Below, in pieces: positions 61,624 through 64,000 of a stretch of 64,000 nt of DNA (the first letter of the stretch is position 1; each line of letters starts with the position of its first letter). The notes below the pieces were generated by a model, which did no database searches, was not told where the DNA came from, and was given only the letters and a program-made list of their open reading frames with translations. The position numbers were made by a program, and so were the translations under genes. The stretch comes from Zygaena filipendulae (lineage: Eukaryota > Arthropoda > Insecta > Lepidoptera > Zygaenidae): NCBI GenBank assembly GCA_907165275.2, contig OU015660.1, forward strand, positions 10,542,501-10,606,500. The letters are read 5' to 3'.

Positions 61624-63742
61624 TTATAACAGAAGGAATTCTTGAACTTTTCTGTTGAAGTCTTCAGCGTAGCGCAGGTGAATATTGTGTTTACCCTCTG
61701 GATATAGATGCAATCTGGAGAATTCACATCCAAAACATAATCTACTCGTACAGAAAACAAAAAGAAATGTAATTTGGACGAGAATAGACGGCAAACACAA
61801 TAGATGTTACAATATACAGGTGAAAAATTTCAACAAGACATAATATTATACAGGTGTGAGGTTGGACGAGGGAGTTATTGAAGGAGGGTGTCCAAAAAAT
61901 TTTGGACGCAGATATTTTTTTTTACAAAAGCTGAGCGCTCCAGTTATACCGACGCGTTGACGGATCATACCCTAAAGGTAAGTCAACGCCCCTTTCCTTT
62001 GTATTTCCGCCGACGCGCCGAATATACAGGTTATTCATAGTTAAATTTTCCTTAATTGTAAGTCGTAAAGACGGATCCCCAGATTCAGGCTTGACTTATT
62101 GCGGGATCCAAAGCTCGATGTAAAACTTCAACAAAACTTCTGGTAATAAATTTATTCTTAGATCACAAACCCGCATAAATCCGCGTTTTTAGATTTTTCT
62201 GTTATTTATCAATATTTTCTAGATACTGTAAGCATGAGCTATCGAGACTTTGAATAGGCCCCTCGTTCGACCTTACACCCACTATACTAATGCACATTTG
62301 CACTTTGGGTCACGTCATAGATCACAAGTCATGAGCGCAAGTAAAAATATAAAATACACATATAACAAAAACTTTATATCAACACACGGAGTCCAGCGGA
62401 GCTAGGATGCGCAACATGATATGTTTATCGAACGAAAGATAAAATTGTCGACACGACAAATATTTGTGGGCGTCCAAGCAAAAAAGTGCAGTAGTGGGGT
62501 ATTGAGTTAAGACTAGATTCGGTTTAACATTTTTTTACCACTGGTAGACAAAACGATATATTATGTCGACGAGAATCGATAAAATGGCTCGATAAAATTT
62601 TATCATGTTGCGCATCCTAGCTCCACAGGGCCCTTATTCAGTGACCATAACGCGTCTCGTTAAGATAAGGCGCTACTTAAATTGCTTTTCCCTCGTGTTC
62701 AAAGAAGTTTCACTTTAAAAAAATACATTCACGTTTCGTTTGTGATAAAGAATATAAATTTCTTATATTTTTGTTGGTCATAGTGAATAAGGGCCCTCCT
62801 CTCGTACGGCAACGTCCGTTATTGGAGTTTTCCTTTTGATAAGACTCAAGATTTGGTAGTATTTATTTAGGGGTATAAGATTTATATTCTCATGCACGAA
62901 GCTCGATTTTAATTCGCCTGGTTGCTCAGTTTTAATAATTACATATTATACTTTAGCCAAAGAACCAGACAATATTTAATACCCAAAAAAGTAACTGTCA
63001 GTTACCTTTTCACGCCCTAACTGCTCAACTGATCATCATGAAATTTAGCATACCTACACGTTGTCACTTGTCAGGAGTATAAAAAAGTAAGTACATAGGG
63101 TACTTTTAATCTCGGAATTTCCGCGGGAACTTCGAAATTAACACGGGCGAAACCACAGAGAACAGGTAGTTGGGTTTCGTTTCAAAAAAATCAAAAAAAT
63201 ATAGGGATTAAAATTTGGTATTGGTATTAAATTTTATAGGGAGTGATTCACCTGCCAACAAACTGATATGCAGTTTTGGCGCATGTAACTTAGAAATAAT
63301 ATTGATGTTTTAATGAAAAAAATATTGTTATTATGATTTTTTTTTGTATTTTTTAATACTAATGAGTTAAAAAAGTCGATTTAATCGATTGATTTATTGA
63401 CAATCTTATTTTATAGTCAACCATTGGAATATTACTTACAGTAGGAGTATAGCATAATAATTCAAGTGTTTAAGATGCTAACTCACCTAGATCCTTGAAT
63501 ATTGGTGTGTAAATGAGATGCATGGATGGTATCCACTAATGGATCCTTTTCTCCATACAATATCATGGTTTGGCATTTAATATCCTTCAGAATATGAGAA
63601 CAAATGTTGCCATCATTGGCTTGGAATACTTTGGTCATACTCTCCGTCCATTTGCTCCAGTATTTGGCAAAGAACTCCTCACCATACACATCAATCATTG
63701 GTTGTTTCATTCTTTGAGACCAAGTGTTTATGTCTTTGGTTT
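61624..63742 (-). CDS. Bphl: BPHL-like serine hydrolase paralogue, 5' part outside window
   Basis: Two 3' exons are present: 63742-63487 (256 bp) and 61714-61624 (91 bp), exactly the lengths and phases of the last two exons of the neighbouring gene. They encode the C-terminal part (TKDINTWSQRMKQPMIDVYG, WTESMTKVFQ, ILYGEKDPLV with the catalytic Asp, LYPEGKHNIH with the catalytic His, ending VQEFLLL). The nucleophile Ser and N-terminus should lie right of the window. GEKDPLV and GKHNIH are closer to vertebrate BPHL than the sister gene's GGKDAVV and GKHDIH. A tandem duplicate; function of each copy is unknown. Confidence 0.9.
62398..62624. mobile_element. 227-bp element with perfect 24-bp TIRs
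   Basis: GGAGCTAGGATGCGCAACAT + GATA at the left is exactly inverted at the right end (TATC + ATGTTGCGCATCCTAGCTCC). Non-coding. It lies in the intron of the partial BPHL-like gene and is followed 3 bp later by another TIR element. The perfect ends suggest recent insertion. Confidence 0.85.
62628..62796 (+). mobile_element. 169-bp TIR element
   Basis: The ends GGGCCCTTATTCAGTGACC and GGTCATAGTGAATAAGGGCCC are inverted. The interior matches the inverse of 33153-33380. Confidence 0.8.
63003..63169 (+). mobile_element. Helitron-like element, 5' truncated
   Basis: Contains CACGCCCTAACTGCTCAACT, GGAATTTCCGCGGGAACTTC and ends AACAGGTAG before T (GTAG in place of CTAG). The 5' TC end is not clear. 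Confidence 0.6.
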
Positions 63743-64000
63743 CTGTAAGAGGTTTTTAAAATTTTTGTCTATGGTCACAGTTTTTTAAGAGTAGGAAATA
63801 AGAAATTTTGTCACCAATATACAACGTGTTAATGAATTAACTGAAAACCTGAAACACCCCATTTAAAAAAATAAACAATAATATGATTAAATTATATTTT
63901 ATGTCGAAAAAATGTATACTTTAAAAGTTATTCAACCTTAGTTTGGAGGTGACCTATCTAAGAAATTCCAAGCGCTACGCCCGGCCGCGCGGTTCGAATT

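Overview
This window looks like nuclear DNA from a moth or butterfly (Lepidoptera). The evidence is AT-rich spacer DNA, short GC-rich exons with GT/AG introns, animal signalling genes whose best remembered matches are insect proteins, and about two dozen short elements with the hallmarks of lepidopteran non-autonomous Helitrons: 5'-TC, a GC-rich hairpin near the 3' end, a CTAG/CTAA terminus, and insertion between A and T. The species cannot be named from the sequence. No prokaryotic operon, CRISPR array or replication origin is present.

Eight protein-coding loci were assembled by joining exons by eye. From left to right they are: an RNF19-type RBR E3 ubiquitin ligase (+, 3133-8149, N-terminus not found); an RNFT1/2-type RING membrane protein (-, 13275-18033); a CHK/EcKL-type ecdysteroid-kinase-like protein (-, 24269-27561) with a dead mariner in an intron; an ARL6IP4/SRp25-like protein (+, 30999-32013); a three-thioredoxin-domain ER protein of the TXNDC5/pretaporter type ending in KDEL (-, 34232-40787); the Hippo-pathway kinase warts/LATS (+, 43860-49413); and two head-to-tail valacyclovir-hydrolase (BPHL)-like alpha/beta hydrolases (-, 54854-59862 complete; 61624-63742 partial, running off the right edge).

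The neighbours do not form one pathway. Two encode membrane-anchored ubiquitin ligases and one encodes an ER-lumen oxidoreductase, but nothing in the sequence shows co-regulation. ARL6IP4 and TXNDC5 converge; TXNDC5 and warts diverge. A short motif (TCTAGTTAATTTGTG) is clustered upstream of both ARL6IP4 and TXNDC5 in the same orientation relative to transcription.

The spacers and introns hold many repeats: Helitron copies (two pairs joined directly head-to-tail), a tRNA-derived SINE, several terminal-inverted-repeat (MITE-like) families, three copies of a composite element with a long palindrome plus ~275-bp tandem units, and two minisatellites in RNF19 introns, one of which repeats a copy of the adjacent splice donor. 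I found no clearly new gene system. The most unusual signals are the splice-donor minisatellite, the Helitron junctions, the inverted repeat pair inside TXNDC5 introns, and the CxxS active site in the second thioredoxin domain.
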